Shown: positions 10,476 to 22,503, counted from the stretch's first letter. The stretch: 64,000 bases of DNA from Flaccisagitta enflata (GCA_965153355.1 OZ231126.1:63364001-63428000), one strand, 5' to 3'. Made by a program: numbers and translations. Notes: generated by a model from the sequence alone, not told the origin.

Positions 10476-13400
10476 CTAATGAATGAAGGATCATAAATGG
10501 TAGTGTTATGTCAGAAATCTGAGTTATCATTATGAATCTTTTTTCCCGCTCGCAAGGCCCACGGTCAAAATACATGATATTGGTCGGACGATTAAAAATA
10601 TGTTAACACTGGATCATGGGAAATGATAATCTGTCAGACTATTCTATGAATATACCTAGATACTTTGACAACAATGATAAATGAGCACAATCTGTAAGAA
10701 TGATTTTAAAAACAGTACCATTGTCGATAATCCCCTGAAACCATCAATGGCTTTGCCGCAACTTCTTATGATGAGAGTTTCGGGGGAAACATCTGCCCAG
10801 AGTTCCGCCGCTTTCTGTGTGAGCTGAGGAACCACATCCCCGTAAAAATCGACGCAAGAGCGTGTTTTGCCTTCAATGACGATCTTCTTCTCTACCGGGT
10901 CATTTGAAATTGATTCGAAGATCAGTTTGATGATGCCATCTCGCTTCAATGGCAATACAGAACCATCAGCGAGGCCGCGAGTGCAGACAGCTTTCTCAAA
11001 CTTGTCATAGACATCGACAAACAATTTTGGTACAGGATTGGATCGTTGGTGAAGCAACTTGGAGATGCAACTGACCGAGTGCATGTATAGAAATTGGAAG
11101 CGATTAAAGAATTGGTTCATCATTTCTGTTGGCGAAGGATTTGCGTTTCCAAAAGCTGCGACCATCGCGGCGGGAGTTTCGTGGCCATGTTGGAATATGT
11201 TGCGGATAATTCGTAGCAGATCAACATAGCTGATGATGTCGTATCCTTTACCATTGTTTAAGGCATATGCTGCCAACGTTTCCGATGGAAATTCTCTGCT
11301 CCAGGATCCCTTCCCGCCTATGACAAGCGCCGAGTTTTCCTCTACCATTTTGAGATCTTTGATAGCTTCTTTATTCTTTTTACTCATCTTGAATTTAGTT
11401 TGTTTGAGCAACGAATTCAATTCTTCAATGACCACTTTCTTATCAAGTTCTGGTTGGAAAAGTGGTGTGAGAAGGGCATCTGCTGGGGACAATCCATCTT
11501 GCAAAGATAGCAACAACACAACGAATTCAATTTCTGATGAATCAAAAAAGTCTTTCATGGACAATTTTGCGCTCCTCCTTTCCCATGACCAGAGAAAATA
11601 AGCAATCTTTGTCAGGGCATTCAATTCATCGTTGACCTGGGTCGCTTCAGTATGACTTGAAGAAGCTGGGTTGACATGAGTATCAGGGATTGACATAATC
11701 TTAGGAATCCAACATCCTTTTCTCTCCAGCACTAGCTCAATCAAATCCGGTTCCAGACAGATTTGTTGTGGACTGATATTTGCCAAAATGTGTCTAAGGA
11801 GCTCAATGCTATTGATCGGTACCTCACAAAGATCATAAGCCATGTGTAAAATATGTGGAAGTGTGGTGAGGTCGAGACTTTGTGACAGCAATTCAAACTC
11901 CTGTAGAATATCTGTTGCTGCTGAACCCCAAAGCGATTTTTGCTCAGTTTTTTGTGTTTTCTTGACCATTTCTCGAATTCTCCTACAACTTAGCTTCTCC
12001 AAGAATGACAGTTGTCTTTTCATTGCTTGAAAAGGTGAAATCATGAGAGCTTCACCTGCCGTTAAACCCCTCTGCAGGCAAAGTAGAAGAATGGCGAAAT
12101 TGACGTCTGGTAGTTCTACTAGATCTTGGTCGCTAAGTTCTTTTTTCTCCTTTCCAAGTACAATGTAGTAGACTATGCAAGCGGCTGCGTTTAAGTCTGC
12201 ATTCAGAGCAGGGGGCTTGTTGTTCATATTCTGAATTGGAATTGAATCGTGAGCTAATGAGTTCCCTGTGAGTTTATCCATGGATTCAGCCATGCTGAAA
12301 TCTCCAATTTTCAGTATCCAATGTCTGTTTGTACCATCTAGTAGAAGGAAAATTGATTGCGGAATGATTTTCCCATGTACAACTTTCAATTCCGTATGTA
12401 AATAGTTGATGCCTCGAAGCAAATCTTTAGTCAATTCTGATGGATCAAACTCAATCCTGACGTCGCGAGAAAAATACTCTTTGAGATCGCACGTGACTCT
12501 TTCCAAGAAGAATAGGCCGACTTTTCCAAGTTTAACTGTTCTCTTCACATAAGATGCTTTCAATCTTCTGATTCTTTCATGCTTCATTCTTTTGCGAATA
12601 TTTAGCTCTTTCATGAATAGTTTTTCTTCCTTTTTATTTAGGAGCCTAAAGGTTACCATGAAAAACTTCTTATTCAATTTCCATTCTTGATAATATCTAT
12701 GAATTGCAAAAGCTGCAATTACGAGAAACGCTACTGAGGAGATTGGGGATAGAATTTCCTTTAGGTAACAATGTATGTGGGCAGTTTGTAAGCTTTTGTT
12801 CCCTTGACAGCTGATGGTTCCTTTCAAATTGTTTGAGATGTGCGTGAGCAAACGGATTTGCCTACAGCCCTCACATTTCAGTCGGTTTCCTTTAAGATTG
12901 ATATCAGCATTCTCGAGCTGACTGAATTGGGTTGGTACACTTTGCAAATGATTTTCTGTCAAGTCCAGCTTTTTCAGTCGCTTGAGGTGAACGAGGGTTG
13001 GTCCATCTATCATTTCTATCTTATTTTGCCTTAGACTGATAGAGCTGATATTTTCATGCGTTTGCAAAAAGCTGAGGTTTTGAAAATGGTTGCCGTCAAA
13101 GTCAAGCTTGACGTCTGCGTATGGCAGGCAAGGAGGGAGTAAGCAAGGAGGGAGTAAGGTTTTATTTCGGTTAATACAGTTTATGATGACCGTGGATTCG
13201 CCATCTGTAAATGATTGGCAATCGCGCGGGGAGCAAGACACAACGCCATGTTTTAACAAGAACGAAGTCATCTCTCTGTATTTGCCACCGCAATCACAAA
13301 TCCAAGGATTGCCGTCGAGATACATTTCGGTTTTCTTCAAGTGGTACACTTCAGTGGGTAATTCCCGTAGCCTGTTATCTCTCACATCAAATACTTTTAG

Positions 13401-15781
13401 TTGCTTGAGAAATCTGAGTGAAGGTCCATCTATGTTCTCGATCTCATTCTGCCGTAAGCTAAGAACTGTTATGTTTTCCTGTAATTTTGAGAAAGATATA
13501 TTTCTTAAAGTATTTCCGTTGAAAAATAATTTTACTTCATTGTACGGTAAACATGATGGAATTGTGCTGATGCTTTTGTTTCTGCAGTCAATCTCGGCAG
13601 TGGAAACACCGTCGGTGGTGGATTGGCAAATTTCCGGAGCACAGGAGACCACGCCATGTCTCAGCAAGAATGCCGTCAAATTTCTAAAGTCGTCGCTACA
13701 ATCACATATCCATGTATTATTCGTAATTTTTACAGACTTGATACTGTCTAGAGCCTTCATTTCATTATCATTCACAAAATGAATGAGATTTGATGAAACG
13801 TCGAGATGCATTAATCCCAGCCGACCATTAAGCAAGATACTGGAGAGGCCTTGTAACTGGTTGGAATTCAGGTAGAGTTCTTCAATAGATTGATGAGCGG
13901 TAACGATGAAGATGCGTTCTATACTGTTGTGGCTTAAAACTATTTTTTTGATAACGCTATTTGGTATTTGCAGCGTGAGTTCACCGGTTAAACGGTTATT
14001 TCTTAAGTTTATGATGTCTAGCTCCATATTAGCAAAAGAGTCGATGAACTTAATCGACTCTATGTTATTGTAACTAAGGTCAAGAGTTGTCAAGTACGGA
14101 AAAACACCAGAATCAAAGGTTTTTGGGGACAAATCCGAGATTTGATTATCTGATATGTTTAAAACTTTAAGACTTTTTATGAATTGTATATACTCCGATA
14201 TTCCATGAAACCAATGATGGTATAATTGTCTCAGATTATTTGTTCGCAGATCGAGAAACCTAAGGCCTTTAGGGAACGAGAAATTTGCAATGCGTGTCAA
14301 TCTGTTGTTATGCAGATACAGGCTGCTTAACGATGAAATTTCCGAAAAGACTTTTTTACTAATATCTTTCAAACAGTTGTTATTTAAGTGGAGACGGGAC
14401 AGAGATGGTAAACCAGTAAATGCGCCATCCTGTATCTTTGTCACCTTGTTGGACTGCAGGAAGAGCAGTTTAAGTGATGATAGAGATGCGAAACTCCTTG
14501 TTTCTACCCTTGATATCTGGTTGTGGCTCAAGTCGAGTGTCTCGAGAGATGAAAGGTTACCGCTTGAAAAATTGCCTGTATCTCTCAAATTGTTTGCGCT
14601 TAAGTTGAGTATCATTAGAGATGGCAATGAAGAGAATGTCTGATCCATTATTTCCAAGAGATTGTTGTTTTGAAGAAAGAGTAGCTTGAGCCAAGGCTTT
14701 GAAGCGAAAGTTCCGTTTTGCATGTATGATAATCTATTGTGATCGAGATAAAGGGTATGTAAAGCAGAAATGGGCTCAAAAGATTCTTCTTGTAACTCAG
14801 TTAGCATGTTATAACTAAGATCAAGTGTTGTGAGGGAAACGAGTTTCATGAACAAATACCCGTTAAATCGTCTCAATTTGTTGCTTTTTAGATTGAGGTT
14901 TCGAAGGGACGAAAGCGAGTCGAATGTTTTCTCCGATATTTCCATCAAATGATTGTAACTCAAGTCAAGGTGGTACAGATAGGCAAGATTAACAAATGCC
15001 CGAGAGTTGATGCTTACTAAACTGTTCTGACTCAAATCGAGATATTCAATCGAGGACATAGAATTAAAAGACGCTTCCGTTATGTGGGTCAGCTTATTTT
15101 GTTTTAGAATTAGGTGTTGAATTGATGGTATAGACAGTGTTTCCTCGACGGTCTTTAATCCGTTCTTTGCTAAATGGAGCTCCTCAAGCGATATAAGTGG
15201 AGTAAAGGTTCCTACTCTAATATCTGTCAATTTGTTTTCCGTCAAAAAGAGACGCCTCAGGTTGGTCATGCCATTAAATGTACCGGCATCGATTTCACCA
15301 AGACCAGTAAAGCCTACGTGGATTTCGCTGTACATTTCTCTTCGACCATCGAATGTATTATTTCCTAAACTCTGTAATGCTGGAATGTATTCGACCTTCA
15401 AGTATCTCACGTGGCCAAGACCCGACAGAAATCCATCAGCAAGTTGAGAGATGCTTCTCGTTTGCGGATTGTAGCCGGCAATCACTAGATTCACGCCCAA
15501 CCATCGGTCTTGGCGACTAAATTCTCCCAGCGTTTGGTTTAAAGATTCGAGAACGGCATTTGATATCATTTCCTTCGTTATTGTGTGGCAGCGGTTTAGA
15601 GGACTTTTTGAAACGCACGACCATGGTTTATCGTATACGATTAATAGACGATGACACGTTAGTCGGCAATCGGCGCTTGAGCTTAGCAGAGCTACAACCA
15701 TCTTCGGTTCGGCTGGTTCGGCTGGTTCTACATTTTGTTTGAGTTCCGCCGTTCGACGTTTTCGTTGCAGCTTGTCAATTA

Positions 15782-15856
<75 letters not shown>

Positions 15857-15933
15857 GGTTGTTGTGGTTGTGGTAGTTGTTGTGGTTGTGGTTATTGCGG
15901 TTGTTGTGGTTGTGGTTGTGGTAGTTGTTGTGG

Positions 15934-16027
<94 letters not shown>

Positions 16028-16292
16028 CTGTTTGAGCAATGTGGTCGTGGATACCATCCCATTCGCTGTCAAACGGCAGAGTTGGGCGTCGTAACTTCTC
16101 GTTGTCACCGACTTCGGTTTGTGTGGAGATGTCAATCATTGAAGATGTAGATGCTGGGCTTTTTTGAGGACGAGCGACAATGTCAACAGCGGCAAGAACT
16201 ATTTTTTGCCTATGACCATAGGCTTCGGTTCTGAGGTTGAGAGAAGCAACAAAACAGATAAGAAAAAGCGTTAACTTACGCTGGTTCGACAT
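9993..16292 (-). CDS. LRR receptor-pseudokinase-KEN ribonuclease-UBL protein (two exons)
   Basis: CDS join(complement 16292-10719, 10475-9993), predicted 2,018 residues. It begins with a signal peptide (hydrophobic LTLFLICFVASLNL within residues 1-26). Residues ~89-171 are an Asn/His run. About 23 LRRs follow, then three Cys-rich caps (two read NPWICDC/NNTWICDC) with short LRR blocks between, as in multi-cysteine-cluster Toll proteins. One membrane span lies near 1180-1197. Inside is a kinase-like domain with HGK for HRD, Ser where the catalytic-loop Asn should be, and DFS for DFG, so it is a predicted pseudokinase. The KEN domain has Tyr1684, Arg1697, Asn1698 and His1702, matching IRE1 Tyr892/Arg905/Asn906/His910 in spacing. 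Two ubiquitin-like folds end the protein. The start is Met at 16292 because it precedes the signal peptide; an in-frame Met at 16403 would bury it. Inferred role: a surface or endosomal sensor that cleaves RNA on oligomerisation. Confidence 0.8.
10719..16292 (-). CDS. LRR-KEN receptor, exon 1
   Basis: An open frame of 1,858 codons covering signal peptide to the middle of the first ubiquitin-like domain. The donor is ATG|GTACTG, a weak match to consensus. It is the best phase-0 GT near the end of the frame, and it joins the first UBL domain correctly: GKAIDGFRGLSTM continues into ATKVVDGSHTDVV, mirroring ubiquitin's GKQLEDGRTLSDY...STLHLVL. Confidence 0.8.
15779..16026 (-). repeat. (AAC)n coding microsatellite, poly-Asn tract
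   Basis: On the coding strand a near-perfect (AAC)n with CAC interruptions encodes about 80 Asn with scattered His between the signal peptide and the LRR domain of the receptor. Repeats of this kind are length-polymorphic. The reading frame is kept across the whole tract. Confidence 0.9.
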
Positions 16293-16813
16293 TTTAGACA
16301 AGTTGTTATTACTGCTACCTTGGATGTTATATTTGAAGCCTTCTGCAGTGTCTCTCGCTGATAATTTGCTGTACGATATTTTGAGTAAGGGTTGTTTTAT
16401 CACTCTCCTGCTCTACAAATGACCCTTTTCTCTTGTATCATTGCTTTTGAATACTGATCTCTGCAACTTATGTAGATAGGAATGTGTCCATTTTTTTTCT
16501 TTTTGCTGCTGCTGTTGTTATTTTCCTTATGATGTGATAATATATAAAGTTGGATGTCTATAATTTAGAGGAGAGTTTTGGATCACTTTCTACGTTTTTC
16601 AGTCGAACGGCGGCAAAGGTTATTATTTTTCAATTCGATTATATCTCCGTTTTTTCAGTCCCATTGCAAATCGAGAAATTTTTACACAGGCGAGATATTA
16701 TCGATGTTGATGATTAAGAAACATCGATTTTGCAATAATGTGAAAGAGTAATATTGTACAGACTAATACTGTTCTCCACTGAAGTTCCTGGTGACGCAAA
16801 GAAATTACCAAAA
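16293..16813. other. 5' flank of the LRR-KEN gene
   Basis: Holds the presumed 5' UTR and promoter of the minus-strand receptor gene. A TTTATATATT motif lies near 16540 on the minus strand, about 250 bases upstream of the ATG, but it is AT-rich enough to be chance. No other feature is seen. Confidence 0.3.
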
Positions 16814-16936
16814 AACAAGGCCAAGTAGGCCGATAAAGTGCGACGTGTGGATCGTCGAACGAATGCGTTACCAACCAACCGACCGACCGACCAACGGACA
16901 CAGCCAGTTATAGAGGTTCTTTGTCGCACGTAAAAA
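16814..16936 (+). mobile_element. AACAAG...TAAAAA superfamily, subfamily D
   Basis: The head AACAAGGCC-AAGTA-GGCC forms a small hairpin. The core GTGCGACGTGTGGATCGTCG is shared with the copy at 21540. A short ACCGACCGACCAACGG tract follows. The tail (AGGTTC-TTTGTC-GCACGT then AAAAA) is a mutated version of the AGGTGC/GCACCT hairpin. Confidence 0.7.
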
Positions 16937-17352
16937 CCACGTCTCACACGGTCACGTTCAATCTGTAAATGATGCGTTCTAATTTGTAAACATATGATTA
17001 AATGATCGATGGTTGTAATGTCGATCTAATCTAAAGCTTGACAGGGTTGGTTTGAGGATGGATACTATCCCAAAGGTTTGACAAAGCTCCTTGATCCTGT
17101 CCATGAACCAATTTCAAAACAATCTTGAACAGACCAACGATGTGGCAATGAAAAAGTAGGTTGTACAGAGAGTGACGTGGAAGAGTTTATTACTCAACTT
17201 AAAAGAATTCGTCAGTCATTACTTTTTTGCTTTAAGTAGGCTAGTATATGGCAGTTGTTGACTTATTCAATTAAGATGACCGCAATGTAGTTCCTTGAAT
17301 TATCTAGTGTCATACAAATGACAAATTATGTGTAACTGCAACGATGATCTGC
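16937..17352. other. Spacer, nothing recognised
   Basis: Ordinary AT-rich sequence. No exon-like frame, RNA gene or repeat boundary was found. Confidence 0.4.
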
Positions 17353-20300
17353 TTATTTCCCTCACATGCATATCTTCAGCTAGCTGCGTTATTTCTTGTA
17401 AGAAAAAAAAATCGTTGAGGGTGGCAAAAAAAAAGTGATTTCTATGTAAAATTGCATCAGGATTCCATTTTTGATGTTTTTAGGGCCCTACGAGGGGGCC
17501 CCTAGAAACGCACCAAAAAAAACAGCTAAAAATGGCCTATTTTGGCTGTTTTTGTTGAAAATTTTTTGCTTTAGGAGACCCCAACCCCCAAATTTTTTTG
17601 GTGGTAATACTTCTTGATGTAAGAGACTGAAAAAAAAAATGATCATCATGGTAAGTGATGGTTGGGGTACCTAAAAAGGCCCAAAAAGGGCCCGTAAAAC
17701 ATAGAAATATCACTTTTTTATTCATTGCGCGTCTAAAAATGCTTGGATTCCTACAAAATTTGAAATGGAACTTCTCATTTTATGCAACAATCTTCCTGCA
17801 AAGTTTTGTGGCCACTTTTGAACAGCTTCATGTTGAAATTATGCTCCAAAAAACAAAATTTGGCCAAAAAAAAACCAATTTTTGAGAATTCTTACATGAA
17901 AACACTATATCAAGGTCCCTGAATCCAATTTTTTTTTTGAAAATGGTTAGTCATGCATCTTGAGAGATCCCAGAAAAAATTTCAGCAGATATTTCCAAAA
18001 AATGGCCGAGTTATTACGGTTCAAAATGACCTGGTAAATGAAAAAAAACACAATTTTGTAACTTCAAGGCTGTAGAACTGAAAAATTATACTAAAAGTAC
18101 CTGGAAAATAGACAAATTAAAAAGAAAATGCATGGGGAATTCATTACTGGTGGTTTGGGGGCTCTACAAGGGGGCCCCTGGAAACACACCCCAAAAAAAA
18201 GCTAAAAATGGCCTATTTTGGCTATTTTTTGAGAAATTGTCTTGTTTAAAGAGACCCAATCCTTCCAAATTTGTTTGGGCTATACTTCTTGATGTAAGAG
18301 ACTGATGGAAAAGAATCATGATGGTAGATGATGGTTGGGGTACCTAAAAAGGCAAAAGGGCCCGTAAAACATAAAGAATCATTTTTTTATTCACTGCGCG
18401 TCCAAAAATGCTTGGATTCCAAAAAAATTTGAAATGGAGATTCTCGTTTTATGTGAAAAGCTTTTGAACAGATTCATGGTAACATTATACTCAAAAAAAC
18501 AAAATTCGCCCCAAAATAAGCCAATTTTTTAGTTTTCTCACATGTAGACACTATTTCAAGGTCATGGAATCCAATTTTTGTCGCGTGCACGTGACTCTAC
18601 AACCCGCTTTGTCCGTCCCTCTGTCCGTCCATCAGTCCATTGGTCAAACATTCTTTTTATTACTTTTAGTTATTCTTAGTCATTTTAGGCCATTTTTAGT
18701 CATTCTAAGTCATTCTAAGTTATTGTAAGTCATTGTAAGTCATTTTGAGTCATTTCACATTATATCAAGTCGCTTATGTCAATTTGGTCAATTTAGTCGT
18801 ATGAGTCATTTATCATCATTTTATGTCTTTTTAAGTTATTTTCAGTCATCTTAAGTCATTTTAAGTCAATTTGAGTCATCATAAGTTATCTATGTTTGCG
18901 ACTTATAGGTGTTGGCCTTGTTTTCTAAATGGTTTCTCATGTATCTTAAAGGTCCCAGAAAAAATTTAAGCAGATATTTTTGAAAATGCTAGTACTGTTT
19001 AAAATGACCTGGTTAATGAAAAAGTAAAAGAGGCTGTTTGCATGAAAAATTCTACAAAGAGTAACTGGAAAAAAGTTAAATGTATTTAAAAATGCATGGT
19101 GAATCTATTTCAGATGGTTTAAGGGTCCTATAAGGGGGCCCCTAGAAACGCACCAAAAAGACTTTCCATAAATGGCCTGTTTTTGCTATATTTGGTAAGA
19201 AGAAATTTATCAATGAGACTCCAACCTTCTAAAATTTAAGGTAAAAATACTTCTTGATGAAAGAGACTGAAAAAAAGAATCATGATGGTAGGTGATGTTT
19301 GGGGTACCTGAAAGGCCCAAAAACGGGTGATAAAACAATGATACAAATTTCTTATTCATTGTGCTTTAAAAATGCTTGGATTTCTTCAAAAAATTGAAAT
19401 AGAACTTTGCATTTAATGCAAAAAGCTCACTGTTAATTTTTGGTTCCTTAATTGGAGTATTTCATGAAAAAAAATAGAAATCCACAAAATTCCCCCCCCC
19501 ACCTCTGTAAATTCAATTTTCATTTTCATTTAAACCAGTGTTATTTAAAAAATAGTTGTTCCTGCAGAACAGAAAGATGATCAACTTTACAGCACCGGTA
19601 TGACTCAGCCTGGACCACATGCTTAGAACCTTTAAGTGCACCAAAGCATTTTTGATTCACTTACTGGCAAACAAAGAATACCATTTTCTTTTTTAAAACA
19701 GTTTCATTGTTTTTTGTGTCTGTATAGTTGTAACCCACTATATCAGACCCAAGAGTAATGGTTTTAGGGGCCCTTTTTGGGGCGAATTTTGTTTGAGCAT
19801 AATTTTACCATGAAGCTGTTCAAAAGTGACCAAAAAATTTTGCAGGAAGCTATATACATGAAATGAGAATTTCCATTTCAAATTTTTTAGGAATCCAAGC
19901 ATTTTCGGACGCGCAGTGAATAAAAAAATGATATCTTTATGTTTTACGGGCCCTTTTTGGGCCTTTTTAGGTACCCCAACCATCACCTACCATCATGATT
20001 CTCTTTCCATCAGTCTCTTACATCAAGAAGTATAGCCCAAAAAAATTTGGAAGGATTGGGTCTCTTTGAACAAGAAATTTTTACAAAATAAAGCCAAAAT
20101 AGGTCATTTTTAGCTTTTTTTGGGGGGGTGTTTCCAGGGGCCCCCTTATAGAGCCCCCAAACCACCAGTAATGGATTCCCCATGCATTTTCTTTTTAATA
20201 TGTCTATTTTCCAGGTACTTTTAGTATGATTTTTCAGTACTACAGCCTTGAAGTTACAAAATTGTGTTTTTTTTCATTTACCAAGTCATTTTGAACCGTA

Positions 20301-20938
20301 ATAACTTGGCCATTTTTTGGAAATATCTGCTGAAATTTTTTCTGGGATCTCCCAAGATGCATGACTAACCATTTTCAAAAAAAAAATTGGATTCAGGGAC
20401 CTTGAAATAGTGTTTTCATGTAAGAAAACTCAAAAATTGGTTTTTTTTTTGGTCGAATTTTGTTTTTTTTAGCATAATTTCAACATGAAGCTGTTCAAAA
20501 GTGGCCACAAAACTTTGCAGGAAGCTTGTTGCATAAAATGAGAAGTTCCATTTCAAATTTTGTAGGAATCCAAGCATTTTTAGACGCGCAATGAATAAAA
20601 AAGTGATATTTTTATGTTTTACGGGCCCTTTTTGGGCCTTTTTAGGTACCCCAACCATCACTTACCATGATGATCATTTTTTTTTCAGTCTCTTACATCA
20701 AGAAGTATTACCACCAAAAAAATTTGGGGGTTGGGGTCTCATTAAGCAAAAAATTTTCAACAAAAATAGCCAAAATAGGCTATTTTTGGCTGTTTTTTTT
20801 GGTGCGTTTCTAGGGGCCCCCTCGTAGGGCCCTAAAAACATCAAAAATGGATTCCTGATGCAATTTTACATAGAAATCACTTTTTTTTTGCCACCCTCAA
20901 AGATTTTTTTTTTTTTTACATGCTTGTGAGGGATTTAA
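17353..20938. mobile_element. Foldback element with ~1.2-kb inverted arms made of tandem repeats
   Basis: The left arm (17353-18575) and right arm (19740-20938) are inverted copies, similar over more than a kilobase. Outer ends read CCCTCACATGCAT and its near complement. Each arm is built from tandem ~0.65-0.7-kb units carrying GGGCCCTACGAGGGGGCCCC-like and AGGCCCAAAAAGGGCCCGT blocks; a third partial unit in plus orientation occupies 18925-19440 in the loop. No transposase is encoded. The ~80-residue frames in the arms are the same non-genic repeat read several times. A separate element is inserted at 18575-18924. Confidence 0.8.
18575..18924 (-). mobile_element. AACAAG...TAAAAA element carrying an AAGTCATT array, nested
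   Basis: In minus orientation it runs AACAAGGCCAACACC ... GTCACGTGCACGCGAC followed by AAAAA. The middle is a decamer array of AAGTCATTTT type instead of the usual short core. Paralogous empty sites at 17921-17945 and 20370-20392 show the host sequence without it: CCAA, a T-run, then GAAAATGG. This fixes both ends inside a T-run. Confidence 0.75.
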
Positions 20939-21539
<601 letters not shown>

Positions 21540-21656
21540 AACAAGGCCAAGTAGGCCAATAAGGTGCGACGTGTGGATCGTCGAACGAATGCGTTACAGA
21601 TGTTAACCAACAGACGGACAGAGCCAGTTATAGAGGTGCTTTGTCGCACCTAAAAA
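21540..21656 (+). mobile_element. AACAAG...TAAAAA superfamily, subfamily D, intact tail hairpin
   Basis: AACAAGGCC-AAGTA-GGCC head, the same GTGCGACGTGTGGATCGTCG core as at 16814, and a tail hairpin AGGTGC-TTTGTC-GCACCT followed by AAAAAA. This copy shows the 6-bp stem intact. Confidence 0.75.
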
Positions 21657-21775
21657 AGACAGATACAAAGGATAAGAAACATGGAAGAGAGTAAAGAAAG
21701 AAAAGGGAGGAAGGAAGAGGAAAGAAAAAGAAAGAAAGAAAGATAGAAAGAAAGATGAAAGAAAGAAAAGAAAGA

Positions 21776-21806
<31 letters not shown>

Positions 21807-21999
21807 GAGATAGAGAAGAGAGGAGGGAGCCAGAAGAGAGGAGGGGCCGAAGGAGACAGACAGACAGAGAGAGAGAGAGGCAGACAGGGGCTGATAGATG
21901 AGGGGCCACCAAGGGACCAGAGAGAGAGAGACCGAGAGACAGAGAGAGACAGAGAGACCAGAGGGAGGGACAAGAGGGAGGCCAGAAGAGGAGAATGAC

Positions 22000-22040
<41 letters not shown>

Positions 22041-22047
22041 GACTGAG

Positions 22048-22112
<65 letters not shown>

Positions 22113-22503
22113 GGACAGACAGGCCAGCAGACAATAAGACGAACAGACAGATACGGGAAAATCAGATAGAGAAAGACAGAGGGACAAAGAGCTGAAGTAA
22201 GATTCTGTTATATTGAATCGTGACCGATTTTATGGACTGAGCTGAGATTGGGAAAGATGAAAAATCGTGAAGGAGATGTTTGCTCTTCCATTTGACATTA
22301 AAACGTCTTTAGAATCTCAAAAGACGTTAAGACGAGTGTCAATACTGCGTCTCTATTTTCGAATTTACATAATTCTTTCGATGCATACGTCTGAAAGTGA
22401 AACATCTTTGCTCCATACCGCAAAAACAAATTTCATACACTCGTTGATCATGTCAACAAACGTTATGTTCATCCCTTTCAAACGTGTTCTAGCGACGATA
22501 CGC
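21657..22503. repeat. Purine-rich GA/GACA/GAAA tract, then spacer
   Basis: 21657-22190 is almost all purine on the plus strand: GAAA, GACAGACA and (GA)n 22058-22109. 22191-22503 is ordinary sequence with no recognised feature. Confidence 0.7.

Noticed and set aside
16293-16403. N-terminal extension of the LRR-KEN protein from the Met at 16403
   Set aside because: It would put 37 polar residues before the hydrophobic signal peptide; the Met at 16292 gives a proper secretory start.
17655-17885. Small protein MMVGVPKKAQKGPVKH..., seen also at 19738-19986 and 20416-20661 on the minus strand
   Set aside because: It recurs because it lies in the tandem units of the foldback arms. Copies differ by substitutions typical of neutral decay and no partner gene exists.
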